The translations under genes were made by a program, and so were the position numbers. The notes beneath the pieces were generated by a model. That model saw nothing but the letters and a program-made list of their open reading frames with translations. It was not told the DNA's origin and ran no database searches. Shown piece by piece: positions 10,772-21,183 of a stretch of DNA of 64,000 bases. The stretch comes from Paramarasmius palmivorus (Eukaryota > Basidiomycota > Agaricomycetes > Agaricales > Marasmiaceae): NCBI GenBank assembly GCA_037176845.1, contig JAYKXP010000126.1:1-64000 (forward strand), written 5' to 3'. Positions within the stretch are counted from its first letter, which is position 1. Each line of letters begins with the position of its first letter.

Positions 10772-10863
10772 TTTCCTTCCAGGGAGTCGAACCCCAGACT
10801 TTCGCTCATCATCTAGTGGAACCGAATGAGAGGCGACAGCATTGACCACTACATCATAAAGGA
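10772..10863 (-). pseudogene. tRNA-Glu(CTC)-like copy A
   Basis: The 5' end TCCTTTATGATGTAGTGG and the anticodon arm GTCGC-CTCTCAT are clear. A GGGGTTCGACT T arm is present, with an intron after the anticodon. The 3' acceptor strand does not pair cleanly with the 5' strand (indel), so it is probably decayed. Confidence 0.6.
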
Positions 10864-11072
10864 TGTAATTCCCAGTAAGAGAAGAGAAGAAAGGAAGACG
10901 AACATGTGTTTACCTCGTTTCCTGCGTACCAGCATGCTTTTTCAGTTCATTCATAGGCTGAATTTCGTTTCTATATACTCTTTCAGTCCGGATAAATGAA
11001 GAATCATGGCCCTTTTGACATTCAGGATGTAGATCAGGGTAAAACATAAAACATATGTCACAACGGTGCAAC

Positions 11073-11141
11073 TTCCGTTCCAGGGAACTGAACCCTTGGC
11101 TTTAGCGGTCGATAACTGCGCATGATGGCCACCATAACGGA
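11073..11141 (-). pseudogene. tRNA-Glu-like copy B, shortened
   Basis: TCCGTTATGGTG and the B-box region GGGTTCAGTTCCCTG are retained. The CTCTCAT anticodon loop is missing and the copy is only 69 bases long. Confidence 0.6.
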
Positions 11142-11333
11142 CACGTACAGCGGTCAGTCGGCGGGTATGAGTAAGGATTGTATGAGAGGAAACCTGAAGG
11201 AAGATTCCTTTGTTAACCTACGTGTCGTGCTCGTTTAGGTTAGCTAAAAGAGAGGAAATAGCTCGAATAGAATCAATATAACAAACGAAAAAAAAAAAAA
11301 AAAACAAACCGGATCCACTTTCATTTCGTTACA

Positions 11334-11415
11334 GGGAATCAAACCTTGTGCTTTCGTGCTTATTTGCAGCTCGCTTCATGAGCGGCGACAATGTAAGCCA
11401 TTACACCATAACGGA
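11334..11415 (-). pseudogene. tRNA-Glu-like copy C
   Basis: TCCGTTATGGTGTAATGGC is intact. The anticodon loop reads CGCTCA, so universal U33 is replaced by G. The acceptor 3' strand is TAACGAA instead of TAACGGA. An 18-base A tract lies just upstream on the plus strand (about 11288-11305). Confidence 0.65.
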
Positions 11416-13271
11416 TGAGAGCATGTTCTAGCATCCATGTTGGCCTTACAGAGATGTAAATTGACTACTTTACCTCCAAGGAGAATGACACGCGTGAGAG
11501 AAGAAAAGAAGACGCGTGTTTTTACGACATCAGTGGGACCACTCGGACACTCTGGGTCGCCTCGTTGCTTTCTTTCGCCTCTCATTTTCCCCACAATCGC
11601 ACTTCTCCTTCAACGTATGTCAGCCCTCCTCCACTCATTTCATAGCTTGCACTAACCCACATTTTGTTCGCCCGAATTTCCTTTCCAACAACCAGCCCTC
11701 ATTGTGGTTGTGGATTGGGATGATATTGGCGGAAGGTACGTCCCTATGATTGCTCTCGTCACGATCTGGCGTTTCATCTGTCTTCCTAGAAATCTCTACC
11801 TTCCTCTCGATCTCGATGTTAGCATACTCTCACAACCGTGATCCAAGACCAAGAACTCGGATTGTGCATTACATCGTACAGGGTTTTGTGGGGTTTTCTT
11901 GCGCATTCTTTTCCATCTGATTCATCTCCCCTGCAGGAAGGGAGCCCCAACCAAACCACGAACGATCATTCACGGCACACTGAAGTATAAACCTTCAGAA
12001 TCTCGGCACCATCTCAGCGAACCGGTATATACGGTTCGCGGGTTTTCTGCGCAGTCTCCTCCATAACATTCATCTCCCTTCTGGAAACGAGCCCAAAGCA
12101 CAGGCAAAATCTGGACGAGCAGGATGAGGGAAAGGTTGAGGTGTGTTTACTCTATCACTACGGTTGCGCAGGGAGCTGATTGATATCCTACCTGGTCACA
12201 ACGTTCACTAGCCCGGTGGATCCAGAATACAATCAACGTGCGTTCTTCCCTGGCTGTGTTACTCCATACATTCACCCACATCGGCTCCTTGATAGGCTCA
12301 ACTACTCTTTTGTGCCTCATTATATCCTCCGAAGCTTTCAACGCGTATCTTGAGTAACATCACGGATTACCTGGTCACTTTCATACACCATCTACATGAG
12401 GCACGTTGCTTTCCTGCTGAAGGTGGTATCCGCGGACTCTCACTAGCATTCAGTATTCACAATTGAGGTGTGCAGTTTCGATTTCTACATTTACGCCAGG
12501 AGCTGATCATTATCCCCTAGATCCATAGTCTATCTCAAGAACACCCAACGCCTCGAGTCTCGGATGGAACTATGAGAATACAGGGAAGGTTTGAGGTATC
12601 TTGCCTGTTGCTGCTCTCTTTCTTCGTACGCTGATGCTTGACCTCTGTCTTCCAGCTTTGAGTAGAAGGTGTAGTGGGTAGACTCTCGTAGCGTGATCTT
12701 GCCCACACAATGACCCAGACCTACAGCCTTTTTTTTCATAGGATCAATCGGCTATAACCTCGCGATTTCGCTTACGGCCCATTTTGTCACATTTCTATGG
12801 ATAATGACTCGTCCGCATTGTTCGGGGTAGAGGGCTTAGAGTTCGTGCTTATTTACCTTCTTCAGTTTGATACCATACTAATCCCTCCTAAAGATTGATT
12901 AAGCTTCCTGTCAAAGCCTTGACACCCCCGCTTTCGCAACAAGATGAGGGTGTACGTTCGTTCAACCTCTCGTGCGTTTATGCTAACGTTCTCTCCGGCC
13001 TAAAAAATTGTTCTGAGTACGTCTTCCCTAGTCCTTCAAAGGGTCGTGACCGAATAGCATACATATCGTGGACGATCTGAATTGTGGTATTTTAGTAAAC
13101 TTTTCAAACCTTGAGGCCTTTATAACTCCCGTGTAGATTAGACATTGGAAGTAACGATACTGATCTTGCTCTCCGTTTTGTCCCTCGCAACCTGGAAAGA
13201 AGCCCGTAACAGAAAATCATACCCAATGCCAGTATTGAACCACAAAATAGCCACTCCAGAACGATTATTAC
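11416..13271. other. Long stretch without a recognisable gene
   Basis: There are only short frames without domains. Loosely repeated phrases occur (GGAGCTGAT..ATATCC at about 12170 and 12500; GAGGTGTG.TT at about 12140 and 12465), suggesting old decayed repeats. I cannot assign them. Confidence 0.4.
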
Positions 13272-13356
13272 AGTACCCGGCGTGGTCTGAACACGCAACT
13301 TCAAAATCATACCTGATCTTGAGGAGCATTGCAATCTCACACTGTGTTACGGGCAC
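13272..13356 (-). pseudogene. tRNA-Cys pseudogene
   Basis: It matches the Cys gene at 4913-5005, including GAGATTGCAAT and GCGTGTTC.GACCACGC. About eight bases of the D arm are missing and one T-loop base is changed. Confidence 0.75.
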
Positions 13357-13557
13357 TTTCGGGCAAGACGAATGGGTTGGTCACTATGTGGCTTGAGATT
13401 CGCGTGAGGAAGTTAAGTCTTCAACATCCGGTATATCTAATTGCGGTTATCGGAGATAAGTGAACCATCGGACTAAGCTTTTCACTGATAAAGAGGCGTG
13501 CAGCGATTTAGTTGACAGAGAAAGGAACCGACAAAACACTTCATTTTTCTTGCGCAG

Positions 13558-13640
13558 TTCCCCCAGCCGAGTCGAACGACTGACCTCTTGTATTACAGGA
13601 GCGATACGAGCAAGCGCTGTACCCCTGAGGCTAAGGAGGA
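13558..13640 (-). pseudogene. tRNA-Thr pseudogene
   Basis: It matches the Thr(CGT) gene at 4724-4821 through CTCGTAT and GAGGTCAGTCGTTC. The D arm carries extra bases (GCCTCAGGGGTACAGC) and the acceptor pairing is poor. With the Cys relic beside it, it represents a second, decayed Cys/Thr pair. Confidence 0.7.
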
Positions 13641-13897
13641 GGATAGCATCTATAACATTAAGGCAACTATACAGTACCACGCCGATGAGGAAAAACAAGA
13701 CGCGCACTTCGGTCTTCGGTGATCTGGTGGGTGAGGCTCGAAAGGAAAATTCGACGTGACGTGACGGTGTGTTGCCATAGAAGCTTCCTACCTCGCTGCT
13801 GGATGGTTCGATCCAGACTCGAACTGGAGGCCCTTTGAGTTGTTGCCTAATTCCATTCGTTAGCACCCTTTCCCCTTGCCGACGAAAACACGTATGC

Positions 13898-14040
13898 AGC
13901 TTGACCACCCCAACTTCTTATTCCTCCGCTCCATGATATACAATATGCCCACTAAGAGCCAAACCAACGCCAAGCCGATACCTTGGTTTGCGCCGGTGAT
14001 GAGGACGACTTTTTTGTAGGGTTGCTTTGTTTCTGTCATG
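13898..14040 (-). pseudogene. SDR 5'-end fragment (duplicate)
   Basis: This is a diverged copy of the first coding exon of the SDR gene (9545-9690). The words CTTATTCCTC, ATACACAATATGCCCAC (one change), GCCGATACCTTG and GGACGACTTT are shared. A gap lies in the middle and nothing of the later exons follows. It is part of a segmental duplication that continues to the tRNA at 14244-14336. Confidence 0.8.
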
Positions 14041-14243
14041 GTCAGTGGAACCGGTCAAAGGGTTAATGACGAAGAGGGCGTTAGGCATATAGAATATGCT
14101 GCGCTGGGAGCTCGCCGATTGTGATTTTGATTGTAGTGATAATCGATTGGTTCTTTTCCATCAGTGATGACATGTGGGGCGTTGGGGAGTTCTATCACCA
14201 CCGGAGCGCTACGTCCGCTTTATCAAGGGTCCATCCCCCGTTG

Positions 14244-14336
14244 CCGACTGTAGCTCAGTTGGTAGAGCACAAGACTGTTATAGCTCCAGAGTTCTGTTCT
14301 TGTCTTGGGTCGCCTGTTCGAATCAGGCAGGTCGGA
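14244..14336 (+). tRNA. tRNA-Tyr-type body with GTT anticodon
   Basis: The body matches the Tyr genes at 15804 and 16388 (GCTC-AGTTGG-GAGC D arm, CAAGA/TCTTG anticodon stem, GCCTG-TTCGAAT-CAGGC T arm, intron). The loop reads CT-GTT-A instead of CT-GTA-A, so as written the anticodon is Asn GTT. The acceptor stem has one mismatch (G7-A66) and one G-T pair. It may be a pseudogene or an identity-shifted tRNA. Confidence 0.6.
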
Positions 14337-14615
14337 TTACGCACGTAGCGATGAAGATATTTTATTGCGTACACAGCGCTTAAGGGGGTAAGCATCTACA
14401 TAATATAGTGAATCATATTCTTTCGGTACGTTATGGGTAAGCAAGCGTGTTTTTCATAACATGAGCTGAAGAAACCGAGAGTCTCATTTAGACGTATGTA
14501 CCCGCATCCTTCACTATCCTCCGAGTCCCACTATGGAAAACATGAGGTGTTAGCCTAGGTAAATCTTTTCACAGTGAGACCCATTCGCCAAGTATACCAC
14601 TTTGAATCAGTGGAT

Positions 14616-15715
14616 CGTGATGCCCAACGAGATTCGTGCGGAGGAAAATCAATGGCATTGGATGACACTGGATGACATCTGATGCCTTCCGATAAGCCTG
14701 CAATCTAGCTGATGACAACCTATGACTCACGCAACGCGTGGATTGAAAATCTTCAGTTCATCTTCGAGGTTTTAACTCACAAAGCTTTGCTGAACATCCA
14801 CGAAGTCAACCAAGGTTATATCCACTGGAATTGTCTAGAAGGGATGCCGCCGTGGTGAGTGTTGTTGGCAAAAGGTACAGGGTCCGTGCACTATTTGCAC
14901 GTGTTTCCATTGTCCCTGCGAATCCCTCACTTATACCTTGCCGTCGCTCTCCGACTTCTTTCCTCCCGACCCCCACCATCTCCCGCCATGTCACCGTCGT
15001 CCTTCGCTGAAGTTTAATCCAGTTCGCGTCTTGCACCAGACAGAATGCCTTAATACTTGTGGGAAAGGTTATTGAAGAGGTCTTGAGGTACGTGGCCTGC
15101 ACTTAACGCGTCTTTCTTCCAATAATTCACTTCGTTTAGCAGGTTTTTCCAGACACGAAATGATCAGGAAGCAACAGAAAGCGATACATAGGCTCCCCGA
15201 CGCTGCTAGAGACCAGATGTGCCGTCTACATTTACCTATCTCGATACAACCCTTTGACTTTACCTCCTAACAGGCAGACACGCGTCGTCGGGTGATGGGC
15301 AGACGATGGATATGTGCCTGGGTTTTTGAGGCGGATGCACGTAAGTGGCTATACTATGTGGTGCGGGTGTTGTCTAACATAGAGTTTACAGTCTGTCTTC
15401 GTATCTTGACTTGAAGGGATGGACTCGGGATGTTGATATAGTCTGTAGCAACCTTGTACTGTAAAGTATGTAGCGGAATAGATGATATTCGATGCCTATT
15501 AATGAAAAACGGATGAATACAGGATGAAAGGGCCTCCTAAGGAGAGCCCCGAATTCTCATCGGATGTTATTGGATGTCATCGTATACCGTCAGAAAGGGC
15601 GGCAAGTTAACGATGCTATACAATGACATCCAATGACATCCGATGCCTATAGTTCATCGGTTGTCATAGGCTGTCATCTGATATTGTCGGCGTAAATCTC
15701 GTTGGGCGTGATGCC
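14616..15715. mobile_element. Inverted-repeat-bounded element with GATGTCAT subterminal repeats
   Basis: The left end (14616-14641) and the right end (15689-15715, reversed) share the 13-base core GCCCAACGAGATT plus similar flanks. Both ends carry clustered direct and inverted copies of GGATGACA/GATGTCATT (14650-14720; 15550-15680). No transposase is seen inside. I infer a non-autonomous DNA transposon of about 1.1 kb. A target duplication was not found. Confidence 0.5.
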
Positions 15716-15803
15716 TGATTGCTTCTTTCTGCGTGTTGGGCAGCACTATCACCACCGCCGTGTTTCGCAGGCTGCAGCATCATAAACAAAAACCCTCGCA
15801 TCA

Positions 15804-15900
15804 CCGACCTTAGCTCAGTTGGAAGAGCACAAGACTGTAATGGGTGCATGATCTGGAGTTTCCAATCTTGGGGTCGCCTGTTCGAACCAGGCAGGTCGGA
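15804..15900 (+). tRNA. tRNA-Tyr(GTA), intron-containing
   Basis: The acceptor stem CCGACCT pairs perfectly with AGGTCGG. The D arm is GCTC..GAGC. The anticodon stem is CAAGA/TCTTG with loop CT-GTA-A, and the intron is about 24 bases. The T arm is GCCTG-TTCGAAC-CAGGC. Confidence 0.92.
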
Positions 15901-16103
15901 ATTGCGGATTGTTAATCAATATTTTTTTTATCAGGGGAAGACCCAGATTTGTTCCCAGCGTTGTAGGAAAGTAAACCTCCCCCAAACTTGCTTTTCAACG
16001 AGAGATAAAACAAAACGCACGGGCTGCAGGCATCGAAAGCAAGCTTTTAGACGTATGCCCATCCCCCCTACCACATACGCAGCACGGAAAAAGAAGAAGC
16101 ATC

Positions 16104-16195
16104 ACCGGTCTTAACTCAGTTGGAGGAGCAACAAGACTATAATCGGTAACATCAAATCTTCCATATTGGAGTTGCCTGTTCGAAGGTCAAGTGCC
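16104..16195 (+). pseudogene. Decayed tRNA-Tyr copy
   Basis: CCGGTCTTAACTCAGTTGG and the anticodon arm CAAGACTATAATC are still visible. The T arm has lost half of its stem (TTCGAAGGTCAAG), so this is a dead copy between two intact Tyr genes. Confidence 0.7.
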
Positions 16196-16387
16196 CATTT
16201 CTTTTCTATGGAAGCCCGGTGTGTAGCTTCACTTTCCCTCGTACGTGATATCGAAAGGGTTGAAGAAGTGAAGGAAAGAGCACCAAGTTACGAATAGGTA
16301 TTTGTAAGGCTTATTCGCATACCTCAAGTCAGTCCGCGCACCTATTAAATGAATGACGATAACCAAAGCCCACAAAGGCAAATATCG

Positions 16388-16478
16388 CCGACCTTAGCTC
16401 AGTTGGAAGAGCACAAGACTGTAATAGGCTGCCAATGTCCTCATCTTGGGGTCGCCTGTTCGAACCAGGCAGGTCGGA
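16388..16478 (+). tRNA. tRNA-Tyr(GTA), intron-containing
   Basis: Identical in its mature parts to the gene at 15804-15900, with a different, shorter intron (about 19 bases). All four stems pair. Confidence 0.92.
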
Positions 16479-18183
16479 TATCGGTGCTCATTTCCCTTGT
16501 TTTTCTTTTTCTTCATCGAGTTATTAATCTAAAGTACAGACAAGGGATGGGGGTACAGTAAGGTTCTACGCCAATCTTCCTTCAGCTGAACGTTTACCCC
16601 GTGATAGGAATTCCTTTTCCTAGGTGCCGAGTAGGAGCTGACGAAGTAAAGATATTGGTACCGTGTGTTTAGCAAGGCTTTGATACGACGTACCCCACTC
16701 ATTACTCCACATTTGTCGGGTGGGAAGCAACCTATCCCGTGAGTTCGCAAGCGTAACGGATCCTTAAGACCCAAACGAAAAGAATATGGCTCTTGATATG
16801 CGGGAGGCAGGAAAGAACAGGCGAGGGTAGTTACGTGCCCCCACACCTAAGCCGTACAGGGGGGTGTTTTGCATGGTAGCGGGCCGGGATTGGGTGCGCT
16901 CATGGGTATAAAACACCCCAAACGCGTGGATCAGCGGCGGGCGTGGGTGTGGGTGAAGGAGAAGGGGGCTGATCTTCGAGGCAAGATGAAGGGAATCTGG
17001 TGCATTTGTAAGCCCGGGGTATTCGAAGGAAGAATAGCTAGCATACCTGAGAAACGATCTTCTATCCCCATTCTCCCTGTACCTCTAAACTAAACGGAAC
17101 CGTAGAGGCGATGACTTCGGTGCTTGCAGGTGAGGCGATGAGAAGATGTCAGCTTTGTTGTTGGAGGACGTACTGGTAGGGAGCGGGAAGGTCAGTGCGT
17201 AGCATTCAAAGGCATGTCGAATGACGTACCCCGACTGGCGTAGCTTCAAACGCGCCGGAAAGAAGGAAGGTGTGGTGTAGAGTGCGACCGGAGGATGGCT
17301 GAAGCTATGCCTCTTCTTATCGTGGCCCTTAGTGGATATGGAGGCCTCGGTGGATGTGAGCGCGTGATAGTTGGGGGGGCCTCCGGAGCTTCATGCAGGC
17401 GACAACACATGTGGGTGTCTTGGGTACTGTAGATGGAATGAAAAGCTTGATTATGAGGTAAGCGGGAGAACATGCTAAACGGGAGCGAAAAGGTAAGTTC
17501 ACAATTCTAGCGTTTGGAGGTGTGTTGAATGACGTACATATAGTCGAGTAGGGCTAGAGATTCTCCGCGTAGCGATCTGGGACAGTCTGAGCTGAGGTCT
17601 TTCGTCGGGTCTTTTCCTAGAACGATAGTGTGCCTTGTCTTCGGTTGTAGTGGCGAAGCAATAGAGGTATAGAGCGATAGCAAGAGGACTTGGAAGAGTG
17701 TGTTCGTATTCAGGGAGAAAACTGGATCGAAGAGACTTGATGAACTCAGCGTAGACCTCGAGAAGACTTGACTACGTACCTGCATCCAAAGCGCTCCGTT
17801 ATCCTCTGCGATCCACATCCGAGCTTGCGTTCAACGAAGGTTCTTGTGACCACCAGACCCAGCAGGAAATGCAGGAGAAAGTTCATCAAAAATCGTTACT
17901 GTAAGAAAACCACCGTTAGCGATAGCAAGACTTTTGACGACTCTACACCATCCCAACAATTTCCCCCAAATCCTGCTCTAATCATCTTCTAAATCCATCA
18001 GCCACGACAAGAAGAGCAATTTGTAGGTGTCCCGTTCGATGAAAAGATGGGATAGTGAGCCCAGATGGGTATGGATGGGTATGGATGGGAAGGAAGCGAG
18101 GAAAAGAAAAGCCGCGTGTTGCCAGCACGTCGTACGTAATTGGTCACCTGTCTGTATTCCACTCAAAGAAGAACGTTGTCGCT
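16479..18183. other. Long stretch without a recognisable gene
   Basis: Several minus-strand frames (16529-16846, 17246-17473, 17507-17818) lie here. Two are followed by plausible splice donors reading GTACGTCATTC (near 17226) and GTACGTCATTC (near 17535). I could not join them into a protein I recognise. Confidence 0.35.
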
Positions 18184-18280
18184 TGCCCCATGGCTGAGTT
18201 GGTTACAGCGTCCGACTGTTATTACGTGATTGGGAGGTTAACACATCGGAAGGTCGTGAGTTCGAGCCTCACTGGGGCAG
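18184..18280 (+). tRNA. tRNA-Asn(GTT), intron-containing
   Basis: Third Asn copy. TGCCCCA/TGGGGCA acceptor, TCCGA/TCGGA anticodon stem with loop CT-GTT-A, GTGAG-TTCGAGC-CTCAC T arm, and an intron of about 23 bases. Confidence 0.92.
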
Positions 18281-18586
18281 CGTACGAGGATACTATGTCA
18301 TTTTTTGTAACTGAAGACTTGGAACCGGGCCCTATGAGTACTATATGAGTACTGGTCACTGGAATACACCATGCACGAGACCAAGACTAGGTACGTGGAC
18401 TACTTGCCAAAACGGCTGTAAAGTCTCGTACTTCCTAACGCCACCCGTTGTGATGAAACAGGAGTCCTGGACAGTGTATCCTGTTCCCGACAATGTCAAG
18501 TATACCGCGTTAGTCATCCCATGCTCAGAAGAAATTCAAATACGGGTAAAGGAGTAAAAGTTCAACGTTCAACTCTAACTGCCGAG

Positions 18587-18675
18587 TTCCGTTACAGGGC
18601 ATCGACCCCTGGGCTATCGCGACTTCTTTCTCCGCGTTCATGAGAGCGTAAGGTTAGGCACTACACCATAATGGA
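18587..18675 (-). pseudogene. tRNA-Glu(CTC)-like copy D
   Basis: TCCATTATGGTGTAGTG with anticodon region ACG-CTCTCAT and 3' end TAACGGA. Two bases are lost from the anticodon stem, and the T loop reads GTCGATG. Confidence 0.6.
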
Positions 18676-18954
18676 ACACCTTTAGCTAAACAAGCTCGTC
18701 CCTCTCATATGGTTTCATGTTTGTCATGCGTCGAAATTTGATCGTTTCCCTCGAAGAGTACGTAGCCTCCTTTGAAGATGCAATGAAGGACTGCGTCTAT
18801 ATTCGCGGCGTACTAATACTTGAGATCATATCAGACCGGTGCCTACTCCGATGCTCCCGTTGAACGTTTCATCTGGGTTCATAAAAGCCAACATGCTTAG
18901 ACTCGGTCCCAGTAAGTAAACGAGTGAAAATAATAGCGCAACCTTCAGCCGCAT

Positions 18955-19047
18955 TTCCGTTGCAGGGAATCGAGCCCTGGGCTATCGCGAGCTCGACTCG
19001 GGAACCTAAATGAGAGGCTATAATGTTAGCCAATACACCATAACGGA
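18955..19047 (-). tRNA. tRNA-Glu(CTC)-like copy E, best preserved
   Basis: TCCGTTATGGTG..GGCTAACATTA, loop CT-CTC-A with an intron, then GCGATAGC and T arm CAGGG-CTCGATT-CCCTG. There is one mismatch each in the acceptor stem (A7-C66) and the anticodon stem, and T54 is changed to C. It could be a weak functional gene or an early pseudogene. Confidence 0.5.
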
Positions 19048-19289
19048 CTATGTTCGTTATTGCAGCACCTTGCCCAGATCTCACGATTCCCTGTCATTGC
19101 ACATCGAGCACACACTTCGAGGTAGAAGCAAGAAATGGTATCGTATGGGAGACGTCGAAGTGTGATGCACCTCACTCTCGACATGTAGCACGCTTAGTCG
19201 ATGCTTATTCCACTATGTCTTTGTGGATTCGAGGGATATCTATTAGTGCTTGACACAGGCAAAAAATTTAGATAGCGATGCTCCCAATA

Positions 19290-19382
19290 TTTCGTTACAA
19301 GGAATCGAACCCTGAGCCTACCGCGACGATTTTATTACGAAGGCTGACCTTGCGATAATGTCAGCCACGACACCATAACGGA
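19290..19382 (-). pseudogene. tRNA-Glu-like copy F, anticodon lost
   Basis: TCCGTTATGGTG and GGGTTCGATTCC are kept. The sequence after ATTATCGC is AAGGTCAG instead of CTCTCATG, so no anticodon loop can form. Confidence 0.65.
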
Positions 19383-19797
19383 TTAATGACTGTCTGTGGA
19401 TCATTCCCCTTGTAAATGTTTCTTGGTTCACGCTAGAAAATTGAATTAATTGTTGTCTTTCGGAGTCACACAGCAGTTGGTGTATATCTTTTCCAACATG
19501 CTATCGTAAGTAATATATTCCCTCTGAAGACTCGGATGGTATCTACGTCAGGCGTTTATCATCGATTGTTTCCCTCGAAGAGTACTACCACATGTTTTTC
19601 CCTGGAACGTGCACTGAATAACTTCGTTGATATTCGTAAAAACCCATCTTTGACGATTCAGGTGCTAGTACCTCTTACGCGGTGCATAGAACCCGTATCT
19701 CACTCCAACAGTCCATCTAGGTTCCAAAGGGCTAACATGCTTACAACCGATCCCAGTAAGTAAATGAACGAAAATGATTAGATTTTGATCCCCAAAT

Positions 19798-19868
19798 TTC
19801 CGTGACAGGGAATTGAACCCTGAGATATTGCACACAGGTGATTTAGTTAGCCATTACACCATAACGGA
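19798..19868 (-). pseudogene. tRNA-Glu-like copy G, intronless and shortened
   Basis: TCCGTTATGGTGTAATGGCT is intact. The anticodon region is replaced by CACCTGTGTGC and the copy is only 71 bases long. The upstream flank is shared with copies E, H and I (AAGTAAATGAACGAAAAT). Confidence 0.65.
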
Positions 19869-20028
19869 ATCGTGAAGATTCTATGATGGTGTAGATGCGA
19901 TTAGCTTACAACGCGCTCCGAATATAGAGATCATTGTGTTCCCGCTCCATCCGGGTTCGAAGGAGCCATACTCACTCCCGGTCTCAATAGGTAAATGAAC
20001 GAAAATAACTGAATGTCGACCCTCATAT

Positions 20029-20118
20029 TTCCGTTACAGGGAATTGAACCCTGAGCTATCGTCGAGCTGATGAACTACGTATGAGAGGCAATAATGTGAG
20101 CCATTACACTTCAACGTA
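20029..20118 (-). pseudogene. tRNA-Glu(CTC)-like copy H
   Basis: The anticodon arm TTGC-CTCTCAT and 3' half GATAGCTCAGGG are good. The 5' acceptor strand TACGTTG and position 8 are mutated. Confidence 0.6.
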
Positions 20119-20359
20119 ATTGTGAAGATCCCATGGTGTTGTGAATGCGGGGCCCTGTCGCTGTCTCTTGCCTCAAGCTAGAGTCAACAATTGCACTTCC
20201 AAGTCGAACGTTACCGTTTCCAACATCCTATCCACCTCGAAGTGAGTATGTCATTCTTGTTATCAACTAACTGGATGGCATGCGTTATGCGTCTAAAAGG
20301 AATTGATTCCTATGAAAGCGCAATGAAAGACCGCGACACTGCTGGCATAAAGCCTATTT

Positions 20360-20510
20360 CACTGGGTGCATGCACCAATACAACGCGACGAAATATCGAT
20401 GACATATAGGTATTTTATTGACCAGCTTATTGAACACCACTGTGCTGATCAATAAAAAACCTATATACCATCAATATATCGTCATGGGTTAGTGGTCCAT
20501 GCACCCAGTG
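20360..20510. mobile_element. CACTG-ended fold-back MITE, 151 bp
   Basis: It begins CACTGGGTGCATGCACCA and ends GGTCCATGCACCCAGTG. The two halves are complementary over nearly the whole length (CATATAGGT.TTTTATTGA / TCAATAAAAAACCTATAT). TTT lies on both sides (20357-20359 and 20511-20513), a 3-base target duplication. It is inserted between tRNA-Glu-like copies. Same end type as the MITE at 5979 but a different interior. Confidence 0.78.
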
Positions 20511-20707
20511 TTTGCAACGATTCGTACTAGTAGTCTCTTACACGTTTTGGAGGTGGGACCCATATCTCACTCATACTTGAGATACCATCAAATCGGTGCC
20601 CGCTCCGATCTTCCCGCTCCATCCACCTTCAAAAGAGCCGAGATGCGTACCCCGCATGGTAGGGAAATCCAAGGAAGTGAACGAAAAACATTCACACACT
20701 CATTGAT

Positions 20708-20797
20708 TTCCGTTACGGGGAATCGAACCCCGAGCGATATGTAGAGGTTCTGAATGCTCATGAGAGGCGATAAGCTTAGCCACTATATCAAAACGGA
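20708..20797 (-). pseudogene. tRNA-Glu(CTC)-like copy I
   Basis: Good 5' half (TCCGTTTTGATATAGTGGCTAAG), ATCGC-CTCTCAT anticodon arm and a GGGGTTCGATTCCCC T arm. The 3' strand of the anticodon stem (GCGAT) is not found, and position 7 does not pair. Confidence 0.55.
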
Positions 20798-21183
20798 GTA
20801 CTGCACAAAGAGCTGCATGTGTCTTGTAGTGTTCTACGTTCTTGGTATGAAATGTTGATATCACACCAATCATGCCATATTCCAGTGTGTACTATTCCAG
20901 TGTGTACTATTCCTATGCAACGCGCTCCAAATCGCGGCCAGGTCAGGACCACCAATCAGGTGAAATCACGGTGATTTCTCCTGCGCGGTGCCTATTGAGG
21001 TAGTGTCAGCACTCAAGTGTTGCCGTGGCCACCACACATGAGTATGCGCAAGCACATTGCGTGAGATCCATATCTTTATTCATCGGACGGGGTTATTGGT
21101 CTGATTCTCGTGGTTGAACGTTGAACGTTCAGCGTAATGTGAGTTTCCAAATACACAATTTGTCTGCTGAACTGACTACACAT
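20798..21183. other. Intergenic, short direct repeat
   Basis: The phrase ATTCCAGTGTGTACT occurs twice in tandem at about 20879-20909. Nothing else recognised. Confidence 0.5.

Noticed and set aside
11288..11305. Poly-A tract as a retroposon (LINE/SINE) tail
   Set aside because: The A run lies beside a tRNA-like copy that reads on the opposite strand, and no target duplication was found around it.
17200..17818. Possible minus-strand gene with two donors reading GTACGTCATTC
   Set aside because: The similar donor phrases caught the eye, but the joined frames gave no recognisable protein and acceptor sites were ambiguous.
18587..20797. CRISPR-like array because of regularly spaced repeats
   Set aside because: The repeated units are tRNA bodies with irregular spacing (about 230-680 bases) in a eukaryotic genome.
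20879..20909. Tandem ATTCCAGTGTGTACT as a minisatellite
   Set aside because: Only two units, too few to call an array.
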